The notes under the pieces: generated by a model | The model's database searches: none | What the model saw: the letters and a program-made list of their open reading frames with translations, nothing else | What the model was told of the DNA's origin: nothing | Origin: Salinimonas lutimaris | GTDB lineage: Bacteria > Pseudomonadota > Gammaproteobacteria > Enterobacterales > Alteromonadaceae | NCBI RefSeq assembly: GCF_005222225.1 | Contig: NZ_CP036536.1 | Span: 3,000,001 to 3,064,000 of the forward strand | Length of the DNA: 64,000 bases | Direction of reading: 5' to 3' | Translations under genes and position numbers: made by a program | Shown: one piece after another, positions 18,697 to 27,252 of the stretch | Numbering within the stretch: the first letter of the stretch is position 1 | Layout of the letters: each line of letters opens with the position of its first letter

Positions 18697-20403
18697 TTAC
18701 TGGCTAACGCTGTGAATACGCTCTTTTTGTACCCGTGCGTTGCGCCCCAGTTCTTTGGCAATGCACCAGAATACATAACCCAGCGACGCGGCTGCCAGCA
18801 CATAATATGCACTTAGTACCCAGTTTGGCTTATTTTGGGCCAGAAATACATACATAGACACAGAACTTAGCGCAATCAATATCGCTACCGGGCGGGTCAT
18901 TGACCATGGCGTGATATCAACCTGCTTGGTATAAACATCCTCATGTGGCGCCTGAGGATAAAGCTTACCAACCACCAGCATAAAGGCCACATTGGCAGCA
19001 AACAGCAACCCAACCAGATGGAAAAAGTGAATATCTACCTTAAATATAAAGTTAAACAGAATATAGGCAGAAACCCCGAACAGCAGGCCAAGCTTGGCCG
19101 CAATAGCAGGCACCCGTTTGGTAAGCAGGCCTACCAGCACAACACTGAGAATCGGTGCATTAAACAGTCCCTGTAACTGCTGAATAAGGTAGAACAGTCC
19201 ATCAGGTGCATTAGCCACCAGTGGGGCTACCGCCATTGATACCACAGCCAGACCCAGGCCAAGGGCTTTACCCACATTCACGGTCTGTGCTTCTGAGGCA
19301 TCGGGCTTCAGTGACTTTTTGTAAATATTGACAGTAAACAGGGTCACCGACGAGTTAAGTCCGCCACTAAATGTAGAGAACACAGCGCCCACCACAACGG
19401 CGGCAAAGAAGCCAACCAGCACGTTAGGCAGTACCAGCTGTACCAGATCCGGATAGGCATTATCCGGGTTATCCATCTGACCATTGAACACATGGAAAGC
19501 AACAATACCGGGCAGAATAATAATGCTGGGGATCATCAGTTTGAAAAAAGCACATAACAGTACGCCCTTCTGACCTTCCGCCAGATTTTTCGCACCAAGT
19601 GCTTTTTGCACAATAGACTGATTACAACACCAGAAGAACATATTCGAGACAATCAGACCGGTAAACAGCGTTGAAAACGGCACCATTGAATCTTCATCCC
19701 CGATGGAATTGAATTTTTCCGGGTGACTGGTGTAAACCTCGCTTAATCCGCTTAAGATATTGCCGTCACCAACATAAGCCAGCGCAAACAAGGTCACCAT
19801 CAGGCCACCAATAATCAGACCCACTCCGTTTATAGTATCAGCAACCGCAATGGCTTTAATGCCCCCAAATACAGCATATATAGCACCGATACCACCTACA
19901 CCCCAGACTACCAGCCAAAGTGCGGTTTGCTGGTCGACATTAAACACACTGGATACCTGAAACAAACTTTCCAGTGCAATTGCCCCGGTGTACAACACAA
20001 TAGGAAGCAGGGAAATGACATACATACCCAGAAACAAAATTGAGGTAATGGTCAGGGTTTGTTTATCAAAGCGCTTTTCCAGATATTCAGGAATGGTAGA
20101 GATACCGATTTTGAGATAACGGGGTAAAAAGAAAATTGCAAACAGCACAATAGTCATAGCGGCCATGACTTCCCAGGCCATGACGATAAACCCGGTGCGA
20201 AAGGATAATCCGTTAAGGCCAACCAAATGCTCGGTAGACAGGTTCATCAGCAACATAGAACCGCCAATGTAAGCGCCGGTCAGTGACCGCCCTCCCAGAA
20301 AATATCCCTCGGTAGAGTCGGTAAGGTGTGCATTGCGTGTTTTATAATAGGCAAATCCGGCTACCAGTAGGGTAAAGCCGATAAAAGAGATAAAAGCTAA
20401 CAT
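18697..20403 (-). CDS. Sodium/solute symporter (SSS family), probable inositol transporter
   Basis: A 568-residue inner-membrane transporter of the SSS family with about 14 hydrophobic helices. It resembles the Vibrio sodium/galactose symporter vSGLT in order and sequence: STEGYFLGGRSLTG near the N-terminus, NLSTEHLVGLNG, IGISTIPEYLEKRF, FWCCNQSIVQKALGAK and SGGLNSSVTLFTVNIYK (sodium-site region). It is downstream of iolG in the same direction (111-base gap with a hairpin) behind the iolG operator, so inositol uptake is the likely role. The DUF294/exonuclease pair next door is elsewhere also associated with SSS transporters. Confidence 0.9.
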   Translation of the reverse strand: MLAFISFIGFTLLVAGFAYYKTRNAHLTDSTEGYFLGGRSLTGAYIGGSMLLMNLSTEHLVGLNGLSFRTGFIVMAWEVMAAMTIVLFAIFFLPRYLKIGISTIPEYLEKRFDKQTLTITSILFLGMYVISLLPIVLYTGAIALESLFQVSSVFNVDQQTALWLVVWGVGGIGAIYAVFGGIKAIAVADTINGVGLIIGGLMVTLFALAYVGDGNILSGLSEVYTSHPEKFNSIGDEDSMVPFSTLFTGLIVSNMFFWCCNQSIVQKALGAKNLAEGQKGVLLCAFFKLMIPSIIILPGIVAFHVFNGQMDNPDNAYPDLVQLVLPNVLVGFFAAVVVGAVFSTFSGGLNSSVTLFTVNIYKKSLKPDASEAQTVNVGKALGLGLAVVSMAVAPLVANAPDGLFYLIQQLQGLFNAPILSVVLVGLLTKRVPAIAAKLGLLFGVSAYILFNFIFKVDIHFFHLVGLLFAANVAFMLVVGKLYPQAPHEDVYTKQVDITPWSMTRPVAILIALSSVSMYVFLAQNKPNWVLSAYYVLAAASLGYVFWCIAKELGRNARVQKERIHSVSQ

Positions 20404-20480
20404 GAGAACTCCATAATGCGATAAGACGCTCCTGCTTAAAATGACTCACCAGGAGCTTCTTCCCATTGATGTAGATAACT

Positions 20481-20505
20481 GGCGCAGCCGTTCTATGCCT
20501 GCGCC
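20481..20505 (-). other. Intercistronic hairpin between iolG and the symporter gene
   Basis: GGCGCAG-(11-base loop)-CTGCGCC without a T-run, just past the iolG stop. It may stabilise the upstream mRNA or lower expression of the transporter. Confidence 0.45.
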
Positions 20506-20514
20506 TGTCGCCGT

Positions 20515-21501
20515 TTACAGTTTGACTTCCTGCCCGGTTTGTAATGACTCCAGGGCCTTGTCGGCAATCAGCAATGCCTGTTCACCGTCATGCCCACTGC
20601 ACTCAGGCTCTGCTCGCCCGGCCAGCACATCAACAAAATGAGCCCACTCAGCACGGTAGGCTTGCTCATAGCGCTGCAAAAAGAAATGCTCAGGCTTGGC
20701 ACTTACGCAACCATTTTCACCCCAGACTTCTACGGTATCTTCGTTGATGTTTTTCGCCTGCAAAACACCTTTTTCACCATGCACTTCAATGCGCTGGTCA
20801 TAGCCATAGCCCGACCGACGACTGTTGCTGATGGTGGCCAGCGCACCAGAAGGAAATTTCATCACAATAAATGCTGTATCAATATCTCCGGCCTGGCCTA
20901 TTTCATCGTCCACCAGCGTACTTCCCTGCGCGTACACCGAAACCGGCTCCTCACCCATGATAAAACGAGCCATATCAAAATCATGAATGGTCATATCACG
21001 GAACAAACCGCCGGAAACCTTAATGTAGCTTACCGGTGGCGGAGACGGATCACGTGAAGTGATCAGCAGCGACTCTGCTTTACCTATGGTACCGGCACTG
21101 AGTTGTTCACGGACTTTACGAAATTGTGGATCGTAGCGGCGGTTAAAGCCGACAAACAATTTGCCACTATTGGCTTTAACCGTTGCCAGGCAATCGCGTA
21201 CCCGTTCAATATCCAGATGAACCGGCTTTTCGCAGAAAATAGTTTTACCGGCCTTAGCAGCCAGTTCAATGAGCTCGGCGTGGGTGTCGGTAGCAGAGGC
21301 GATCAGTACACCGTGAACATTCGGGTCAGTCAGGGCTTCCTCAGTGGTCTGAACTTTTGCGGCATATTTCTCAGCCAGTTTAGCTGCACCATCGCCATAC
21401 GGGTCGACAACACTGTATAGTGAGGTTTCTTTATGACCATCAATGTTGGCAGAATGTACTTGCCCGATACGACCTGCACCAAATAAAGCAATATTAAACA
21501 T
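20515..21501 (-). CDS. iolG: Myo-inositol 2-dehydrogenase
   Basis: First step of the pathway: NAD-dependent oxidation of myo-inositol to scyllo-inosose. The 328-residue Gfo/Idh/MocA protein has the Rossmann loop GAGRIG (8-13) and the catalytic-lysine motif CEKP (90-93). The inositol-dehydrogenase pattern NRRYDPQF follows (about 119-126), then FRDMTIHDFDMARF, which provides the active-site D-x3-H. It is closer in length and motifs to known IolG than the 388-residue paralogue at 7018. It leads the operon iolG-symporter, behind a perfect operator. Confidence 0.95.
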   Translation of the reverse strand: MFNIALFGAGRIGQVHSANIDGHKETSLYSVVDPYGDGAAKLAEKYAAKVQTTEEALTDPNVHGVLIASATDTHAELIELAAKAGKTIFCEKPVHLDIERVRDCLATVKANSGKLFVGFNRRYDPQFRKVREQLSAGTIGKAESLLITSRDPSPPPVSYIKVSGGLFRDMTIHDFDMARFIMGEEPVSVYAQGSTLVDDEIGQAGDIDTAFIVMKFPSGALATISNSRRSGYGYDQRIEVHGEKGVLQAKNINEDTVEVWGENGCVSAKPEHFFLQRYEQAYRAEWAHFVDVLAGRAEPECSGHDGEQALLIADKALESLQTGQEVKL

Positions 21502-21612
21502 AGGGTAGTCTCCTGGTTATTAGTCGGTTATCACCCTGCGCAGGCGTTCAAAAGCACAGTCTCTCAGAGCAATTTACCGCGTTTTATTTTTCAACACAGA
21601 CATACCATAACA

Positions 21613-21630
21613 GTGAAAAATAAATTTCAC
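21613..21630. promoter_or_regulatory. Predicted inositol operator in front of iolG
   Basis: GTGAAAAATAAATTTCAC, a perfect inverted repeat with 6-bp arms; its inner 16 bases are identical to the iolD-iolB operator 6.5 kb away. A further ATGAA-ATT-TTCAT lies at 21642-21654 with different spacing. Confidence 0.75.
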
Positions 21631-21870
21631 AAAATAATAATATGAAATTTTCATTCTTTTAGCGTTAAAACCACACTGGTTAGACCATTAACACTTGAAA
21701 CAACTTTGTAACGACACCCCGTCGGGCGTACAAAGGCCCAGCATAACGCATTGATTACAGTATTTTTTACTCTATAAACATCGTGAGTTACCGTGGCTGA
21801 AAGACGGTGAAAAAGACAAAGCAGCCAGGTGAAATGTTAACAGAAAAACTCGTCAGTTTTTCTTCGTCCA

Positions 21871-21897
21871 TAAAAAAACCGGCTAAAAGCCGGTTTT
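21871..21897 (-). terminator. Rho-independent terminator of the 21934 gene
   Basis: AAAACCGGCT-AAA-AGCCGGTTTT, a perfect 10-bp stem followed by a T-run on the minus strand. The rest of 21502-21933 holds the iolG operator and no gene that I can see. Confidence 0.85.
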
Positions 21898-21933
21898 CGA
21901 AAATTTTGTTTCATTTTTAATGTCGCTGTTTAT

Positions 21934-22236
21934 TTAGCCGGGAAGATGTAGTGCCAGAGATAAAAGCTTACGCTCGCCCTGATCTATTTTGCTGACACTA
22001 TGCGAGTATAAATCGGGCCGGAATAAAAACACCCGGTTGAACAGGTTGATGATGAGTTTGTCTGCGCTGAACACGCCTCCTTTACGGGCCTTTTTCAGCA
22101 CTACATTAAATTTAAAATACCGGCCACTGCCCATGGGGTCGTTGTGGCGCAGCACTTTGTGACCTTGTGGGTAGGTCACTAGATTTAACGATACCCGTTT
22201 GCTGCTGAACAAGACTTTATTACGTACTTTAGCCAT
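21934..22236 (-). CDS. Minimal 2OG-Fe(II) oxygenase-like protein
   Basis: A 100-residue protein that keeps only the core of a 2-oxoglutarate/Fe(II) dioxygenase. The iron triad pattern is visible as H31-N-D33 (RHNDP) and H79 (YSHSVSKI), with R89 (GERKLLSLAL) at the position that binds 2-oxoglutarate. GRYFKFNVVLKKARKGGVF between them matches the family strands (as GRYFKFNVVL and KKARKGGVF). Normal family members are twice as long, so this is either a very compact enzyme or a domain that works with a partner. It has its own terminator at 21871-21897 and lies downstream of the lipoprotein gene, whose own terminator separates them. Substrate unknown. Confidence 0.6.
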   Translation of the reverse strand: MAKVRNKVLFSSKRVSLNLVTYPQGHKVLRHNDPMGSGRYFKFNVVLKKARKGGVFSADKLIINLFNRVFLFRPDLYSHSVSKIDQGERKLLSLALHLPG

Positions 22237-22256
22237 ATTTACTCCGCCGGGCTCTT

Positions 22257-22293
22257 AAAAAAACACCACCCTGAACAGTTGTTCAAGGTGGTG
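22257..22293 (-). terminator. Rho-independent terminator of the lipoprotein gene
   Basis: CACCACC-c-TGAACA-gt-TGTTCA-a-GGTGGTG, a long stem with one mismatch, followed by seven T on the minus strand. Confidence 0.88.
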
Positions 22294-22351
22294 CAGTGTG
22301 CCATAGATCCTGGCATGTGCAAACCTGTCGGTCAGATCTCTGGTTATAGTT

Positions 22352-24394
22352 TTATTTGATCTGGCCTATCTGGCGCATCTGGTCGCGCCAGGCACGATAC
22401 ATATGTGCATCAGATTCTGGCTGCTGCTGCGTTTCTTTCAGACCAATACTCTTAACCCGGTCCGCCCGGACATAGGCAGGCTGCGCACAATAATCAGGCA
22501 GCGAGGCTGAGGCGATACCCTGCCCGGCAATAAATGCCCCGCCATTTTCTTCATTCCACACACTGAACACAGACTGGTACAACTCATACATCTGGGCGCT
22601 CTTAAGCACCTGAAAATTCAGGTAGGAAGAAGCATTGAACCCATGCCCGCCGGCATACGCGGTTATTGCGATACCATAGCTGTCGGCCAGCTCAGACGCC
22701 GCGCGTACCGCAAAGCGTAAACCAGGGGCATCTGACTCTGCGTAGAACCGGTCGGTACCATCCACGTAGTTGAGCGCATCAACCAGCAATGCATCTGCAC
22801 TGTCGATACTAAACTGCGTGGCCGAGGTATCTACCACCTGTGGGGCAACGGCCAGCGTATCGATCCAGTCGCCTGGTGCCCGTCCATCCATCAGGGACTG
22901 GCTGAGCGCGCCTTCAAGCAGCAGACTGTTGTAAGACCGGGCTGCTGTGGCATCAGACAATGAGCCAGCCAGTACGCTTACCAGCCGGTGAGCCTGTTCA
23001 CCCCATACCTGGTTAAAAATAGCCTTGATCTGATAAGTGCGCAGTGCCTGCCAGTTGCTGATTAACAGGTTTTCGCGCGCCAGGGCTGACCAGTCACTGT
23101 ACGCTTGTGCATCCACGGTATCAGGCCACAAAGCCTGAGCCTGGGCCAGCGCATAATCCCGGCCAAGTCGCTGCGGGTAAGTACGCTTGAACAGTTCATT
23201 ACCCAACTCAATATATAAAATCCGATTCGTGTTCAGCTGGGTAAGCATGGCCTCTGCCAGCGCTTCAATATAACTGTCGTTTGCGGCCAGAGGGATATTC
23301 AGCCATAAATCCGAGGCAGACTGGTTCGCCAGCTCGCTCATCAGGGCATAGGGCGCACCCAGTGCACTGCCAAAATGACTGTTCTGTATGCTTGCCCGCT
23401 GTGCCCAGGCATTGTCACCACTGAATACAGCATGGCTGGTTTCGGCTTCTTTGGTATATAATGCAGTGTCACTGAGCAGATTGGTGACCCGGATGGTTTT
23501 GGCCGGCTTCAGGTAATTCAGATAATCCTGACTAAACAGATCGCCATCTGCCGCGCCGGGGCGTAAAAGCCGGATATTGCGCAGGTAGTCGCCCTGCTGC
23601 ATCGGATCAGTGGCCAGTATCTGCACGGTGAGCGCGCCCTCACCGTTATAATAAACTTCGTACTCATTATCGCTAAGCGCGACCATGTCGGCGTTTTCAA
23701 TATTCAGCGTGCCCTGACCATCAAAGATGAGTCGGTAAATACCTGCTTCATAAGCGTTAGCCGTTGTGGCAGTCATAACAGAGGTAAACAATACATCAGC
23801 CTGGGTACCATCAGTCAGGGTCATTGTCTTTGGCCAGCCATGCTCATCCACCTGGATTTTATTTGCCTGAGCGGTAAACCAGATATCCCCTTTGGCAAAA
23901 AACCAGCCATGAGTTCGCCCGGTAATATCTTCATTATCCAGACCCGAGGTTTTCATCAGATCAGCCAGCATCCAGGCGGTCATATCACTGGAAATTCGGC
24001 TGATCTGGGCGCCGAGATAAAATTGCGATGGTGCAGCGCTAACCGCTTCACTGAGCAAATCCGCCGGAGGGGTTATCTGAATCGGTGTGCTGACCAGCAG
24101 ATTATCAGCCGGTTGTTGGGGAAGTGGCGATGAAACAGACTCTTCATCGTCTTGAACGGGTACACCGGGCAACGGATTGGTGGGCGTCAGCACCAGGCTG
24201 GTATGGGGGGCTTCGGCTTTGTCAGACCCGGTGGTGTCGGTTACAGTATTATCATCATTTTGCGCACCAGGATCGGGCAATGACACACTGCTGACAGACT
24301 CTGTCGAGCCTGCACTACTTCCACCTCCACCACATCCTGCGAGAATTACACAAAAACCGGCGATTACAACTGACATGCTAACTACACTTTTCAT
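22352..24394 (-). CDS. Outer-membrane lipoprotein with a glycosidase-like domain
   Basis: About 680 residues. The N-terminus is a lipoprotein signal with lipobox LAGC followed by GGGGSS, pointing to export and lipid anchoring, probably in the outer membrane. A low-complexity acidic/proline linker follows to about residue 115. The centre contains LWLNIP and, about 40 residues on, IELGNELF, resembling the strand ending in asparagine-glutamate that carries the acid/base of clan GH-A (TIM-barrel) glycosidases. I chose ATG 24394; the longer TTG frame adds seven unlikely residues. The substrate cannot be named and the family is not one I recognise with confidence. It is a single-gene unit with its own terminator. 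Confidence 0.6.
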   Translation of the reverse strand: MKSVVSMSVVIAGFCVILAGCGGGGSSAGSTESVSSVSLPDPGAQNDDNTVTDTTGSDKAEAPHTSLVLTPTNPLPGVPVQDDEESVSSPLPQQPADNLLVSTPIQITPPADLLSEAVSAAPSQFYLGAQISRISSDMTAWMLADLMKTSGLDNEDITGRTHGWFFAKGDIWFTAQANKIQVDEHGWPKTMTLTDGTQADVLFTSVMTATTANAYEAGIYRLIFDGQGTLNIENADMVALSDNEYEVYYNGEGALTVQILATDPMQQGDYLRNIRLLRPGAADGDLFSQDYLNYLKPAKTIRVTNLLSDTALYTKEAETSHAVFSGDNAWAQRASIQNSHFGSALGAPYALMSELANQSASDLWLNIPLAANDSYIEALAEAMLTQLNTNRILYIELGNELFKRTYPQRLGRDYALAQAQALWPDTVDAQAYSDWSALARENLLISNWQALRTYQIKAIFNQVWGEQAHRLVSVLAGSLSDATAARSYNSLLLEGALSQSLMDGRAPGDWIDTLAVAPQVVDTSATQFSIDSADALLVDALNYVDGTDRFYAESDAPGLRFAVRAASELADSYGIAITAYAGGHGFNASSYLNFQVLKSAQMYELYQSVFSVWNEENGGAFIAGQGIASASLPDYCAQPAYVRADRVKSIGLKETQQQPESDAHMYRAWRDQMRQIGQIK

Positions 24395-24649
24395 AACTGC
24401 AACACACTTCGTCAAAGTTAATGGTTGCCGGACATGCCGGCTGATGCAGTAAGAGTAGCTTTTGAACCCGGTTAACCCTACGGGATCGGAGTATGACGCC
24501 TAATACCTAAGTATTCCTGCTTGTTCAAAATTTCGCTAAAGCCGTTTTTTTAATACAGGCAATCAGGTACTTATGACAGCAGCGGGAAAATACGGGTTAG
24601 TGCTTTTTTTGAAAGGTATAAAAAGAAATGAATATTAGTCTGTGATAAT

Positions 24650-25093
24650 TTATAACGTTAACGACATAATTAGTGCATCTTCACGTCCGTCTGCCGCAGG
24701 ATAATACTGCTTTCTGACTTCCTGCACCACAAAACCATGCTGCTCATACAGATAAATAGCCGCCAGATTACTCTTTCTGACTTCCAGCCAGATGACTGCC
24801 ATGCCAGCGTCAGCAGAGTGAGAAATGACGTCTTTTAACAGTAATCTGCCTATTCCCTGCCCCTGCAGGCTGGGCTCGACCGCAATATCCATCAGCGTAG
24901 CCTCATCCACCACCATCAGGATTTGCGCATAGCCAGCTACCTTCTCGTTCGCCAGGGCAATGCGTGTGGAATACGGGGCCGTTGTGGCATCGGCAAAGGT
25001 GCTGTATTGCCAGGCCGAGTGAGTCACCTGCGTGTGGATTTCATAGGCCTGAGGCAAAGTTTGCGAACAAACCGCCACAATGTTGATGGTCAT
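24650..25093 (-). CDS. rimI: Ribosomal protein S18 alanine N-acetyltransferase
   Basis: A 147-residue GNAT acetyltransferase that acetylates the N-terminal alanine of ribosomal protein S18. It shows MDIAVEPSLQGQGIGRLLL (motif A, with the acetyl-CoA loop QGQGIG), followed by WLEVRKSNLAAIYLYEQHGF (in pieces: WLEVRKSN, AIYLYEQHGF), the RimI pattern. The ATG at 25093 overlaps the holD stop by four bases (ATGA), which sets the start. The holD-rimI order is the usual gammaproteobacterial one. Confidence 0.93.
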   Translation of the reverse strand: MTINIVAVCSQTLPQAYEIHTQVTHSAWQYSTFADATTAPYSTRIALANEKVAGYAQILMVVDEATLMDIAVEPSLQGQGIGRLLLKDVISHSADAGMAVIWLEVRKSNLAAIYLYEQHGFVVQEVRKQYYPAADGREDALIMSLTL

Positions 25094-25608
25094 TCCAGTG
25101 CTGCCAGTGCGTGCCATAATCGCTGTTTAAGCTGCGGCGTCAGGGCTTCGGGTCCGCCGGGTAAAACAACGGTGTCCCGACTCACCTTTAAGGTATCTCC
25201 GTGCATAACAGAAATGGTTTGCTCAGCCGAACTGTAATCTGATGCAGCCTGTTGTATATCTTCAATTAATCGGGCAAAACGCTGCTGTTGTTCAGCACTT
25301 AATGGCCGGCTATCCGGCGCCGGCGTTTCTGCCGGTTGCTGTACGTCTGAGGCTGATGATGCATTGCTTGTCTGCGCCGGAGCGTCAGTACCTAAACTGG
25401 AACGTAACTGGGCCAGCCTTTTTGCACCGGATGCACGGCGCTCTTCTGAGGTTGCCTTGACCACAGTCTGATTAACTGCTGTTGATGGTGTTGATGGTGT
25501 CGCTACTGGTGTTGATGTTGCAGTTGACGCAACCTTATCGGCATGCTGCCAGACACATATTCCCATCTGTTGAAGGGCTGCTGTTTGCGCTGGATTAAGT
25601 GCTGACAT
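25090..25608 (-). CDS. holD: DNA polymerase III psi subunit (HolD)
   Basis: A 172-residue protein placed directly before rimI, as holD is in enterics. The N-terminus (AALQQMGICVWQ) matches the SSB/chi-contact region of psi (about 10-21). A long Ser/Thr/Pro/Ala-rich low-complexity linker (about 28-105) follows, then a small alpha/beta domain ending in LKQRLWHALAALE. Psi links the clamp loader to chi and SSB. The linker makes it longer than E. coli psi (137 residues). Assignment rests mainly on the rimI overlap and the terminal motifs, as psi is poorly conserved. Confidence 0.85.
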   Translation of the reverse strand: MSALNPAQTAALQQMGICVWQHADKVASTATSTPVATPSTPSTAVNQTVVKATSEERRASGAKRLAQLRSSLGTDAPAQTSNASSASDVQQPAETPAPDSRPLSAEQQQRFARLIEDIQQAASDYSSAEQTISVMHGDTLKVSRDTVVLPGGPEALTPQLKQRLWHALAALE

Positions 25609-25664
25609 AATGATTATCTGACTGGTTCCTGGTAGATGGAACTATACGATAAAAGAAAGGAAAG

Positions 25665-25741
25665 TGGCAGGGGTGGAGGGACTCGAACCCCCAACCATCG
25701 GTTTTGGAGACCGCTGTTCTACCAATTCGAACTACACCCCT
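25665..25741 (-). tRNA. tRNA-Trp (CCA anticodon)
   Basis: A cloverleaf can be drawn by eye: acceptor arm AGGGGTG/CACCCCT, D arm GTTC/GAAC, anticodon loop CTCCAAA with anticodon CCA, T arm with GGTTCGAGTCC, discriminator G and an encoded CCA tail (25667-25665). The anticodon stem has a G-A mismatch at its outer pair. It is a single tRNA gene. Confidence 0.95.
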
Positions 25742-25843
25742 ACTGCGGAAATGCATTATACGTATGCGTTTTGAAAGGTAAAGACTTTTTATTGCCTAAC
25801 CGGTTCAACTGCTGACTCTTTAAACAAACCGGCTACCTTTCAG

Positions 25844-26638
25844 TCAATTATGGCAAATTTGGCTGGCATCCAGTGCCGCTTGCCATAACTGAGCAGTCAG
25901 GGTAACAACCTCATACTGTATGTCAAACTGCTGCTGGCATTGTGCTGTGTTACGTCCGCTGGCTTCGGCATAACAATGAATCAGTCGCTGTCGGGCGGAG
26001 CGGGAAAAATGGTTAATACCCGCACAGGCGGCCAGATCAAAAAAGCATGAGCCAACGGCAGCGTACTCCCAGTCTACCAGCATAACCGGTGAAACTGACA
26101 TCACATGGCCATACGACAGGTCGTTATGACACAGTGCCAGATGTTCCGGATCAATCGCCTGCTGGCGACAGTGAGGCAATAATGTGGTGCACTGGCTAAG
26201 CAGATGGCTGCCGGTTTCCAGCCCGGCTTTTGTAGCGTAATGCGTTAGACGCTGGGCTAAATTGAGTGGTGGATGGTCTACAGGCAGTGTATGAATCTTG
26301 GCTAGCGCGCGCGCCATCTGCTCTATTTGCTGATGCTCATCAGCTGGTGATATCAGATTATGCTCAACAAAGGCTTCTACCCACAATGTTTGCCCCGCAT
26401 CCATCCAGATGGGCGCCGGGGCAACTCCCAGCTCACTCAGGCGCTGTTGCAACGCAAACTGCTGCTGTCGGTCTACCCCGCTGAAGGTATCCTGACTGAG
26501 GCTTTTCACCACCCAGCGCTGCTGCCCGTCAACCAGCAAAAATACCTGATTAACCTGACCGGCCCGAAGCGCACTGACCTGGCACTGCGGGCTGAGCGAT
26601 AGTGGCTTTTGTAGCTGTTTGAGCAAGTCAGCTGTAAG
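25844..26638 (-). CDS. Phosphotransferase, probable thiamin kinase (ThiK-like)
   Basis: A 264-residue aminoglycoside-phosphotransferase/choline-kinase-fold protein. The catalytic loop reads CHNDLSYGHVM (catalytic D; the usual N is replaced by H) and the metal motif DWEYA follows (about 188-208). E. coli ThiK has the same fold. The ATG at 26638 lies inside the pnuT end (11-base overlap), which fixes the start and shows operon membership. In a TPP-controlled operon with a thiamin receptor and PnuT, phosphorylation of imported thiamin is the expected job. It is the last gene of the operon; I see only a weak CCGGTT/AACCGG hairpin after it. Confidence 0.78.
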   Translation of the reverse strand, partial: LTADLLKQLQKPLSLSPQCQVSALRAGQVNQVFLLVDGQQRWVVKSLSQDTFSGVDRQQQFALQQRLSELGVAPAPIWMDAGQTLWVEAFVEHNLISPADEHQQIEQMARALAKIHTLPVDHPPLNLAQRLTHYATKAGLETGSHLLSQCTTLLPHCRQQAIDPEHLALCHNDLSYGHVMSVSPVMLVDWEYAAVGSCFFDLAACAGINHFSRSARQRLIHCYAEASGRNTAQCQQQFDIQYEVVTLTAQLWQAALDASQICHN

Positions 26639-27236
26639 CATGTTCACTGCCCTGCTGACGCAGCTCGCTCTGCCACTGAATATAGCCGTATATCGAAAAC
26701 CCGATATAACCGGCAAACAGGCAAGCAGATAGCATCAGGCCTGACTGAGCATACAAGTACGCCGATGCCAGGTTGATGAAAAACCAGTACACCCAGTTTT
26801 GCAATACCTTGTGGGCCACCATAAATGTGGTCACCACACTGAGTACCTGAATACAGGCATCCAGCCACAAAAACTCGTTATTAAACTGCCCCGACGCGAG
26901 ATTAGCCAGTCCCCAGCCAATCATCAACAGTCCCGGAACCAGTAAAACATGCCAGGGCCAGGGCCATGAGCGCACCCGGCTTTCGCCTTCTGCGCGCCGA
27001 TGCCACTGATAATAACCGTAAATCGCCATGATCATATAAAACAGATTCAGGCCTGCCTGAAATGGCAGGGTAACCTGCCAGAACAGCCAGGTATAAATCG
27101 CAGTACTGGCAAAAGCACATGCCCAGCACCAGCTGTTCTGGCGGGCGGCCAGCCATACATAGCCCAGCGCTAGTACCACCGCGGCCCACTCAATGGCCGA
27201 TGTAGCCAGGATCTGACTGATAAATGTATCCAGCAT
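26628..27236 (-). CDS. pnuT: PnuC-family thiamin transporter (PnuT)
   Basis: A 202-residue inner-membrane protein of the PnuC family, with about seven helices and the tryptophan-rich PnuC signature (YTWLFWQVTLPFQAG, FYMIMAIYGYYQWH). PnuC proteins in TPP-regulated operons are known thiamin uptake facilitators (PnuT), in contrast with nicotinamide-riboside PnuC. I chose ATG 27236, 16 bases after the previous stop; an upstream in-frame start at 27278 would overlap that gene. Facilitated uptake would be driven by trapping through the kinase encoded next. Confidence 0.88.
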   Translation of the reverse strand: MLDTFISQILATSAIEWAAVVLALGYVWLAARQNSWCWACAFASTAIYTWLFWQVTLPFQAGLNLFYMIMAIYGYYQWHRRAEGESRVRSWPWPWHVLLVPGLLMIGWGLANLASGQFNNEFLWLDACIQVLSVVTTFMVAHKVLQNWVYWFFINLASAYLYAQSGLMLSACLFAGYIGFSIYGYIQWQSELRQQGSEHAYS

Positions 27237-27252
27237 AGTCGATGGCAGCCTG

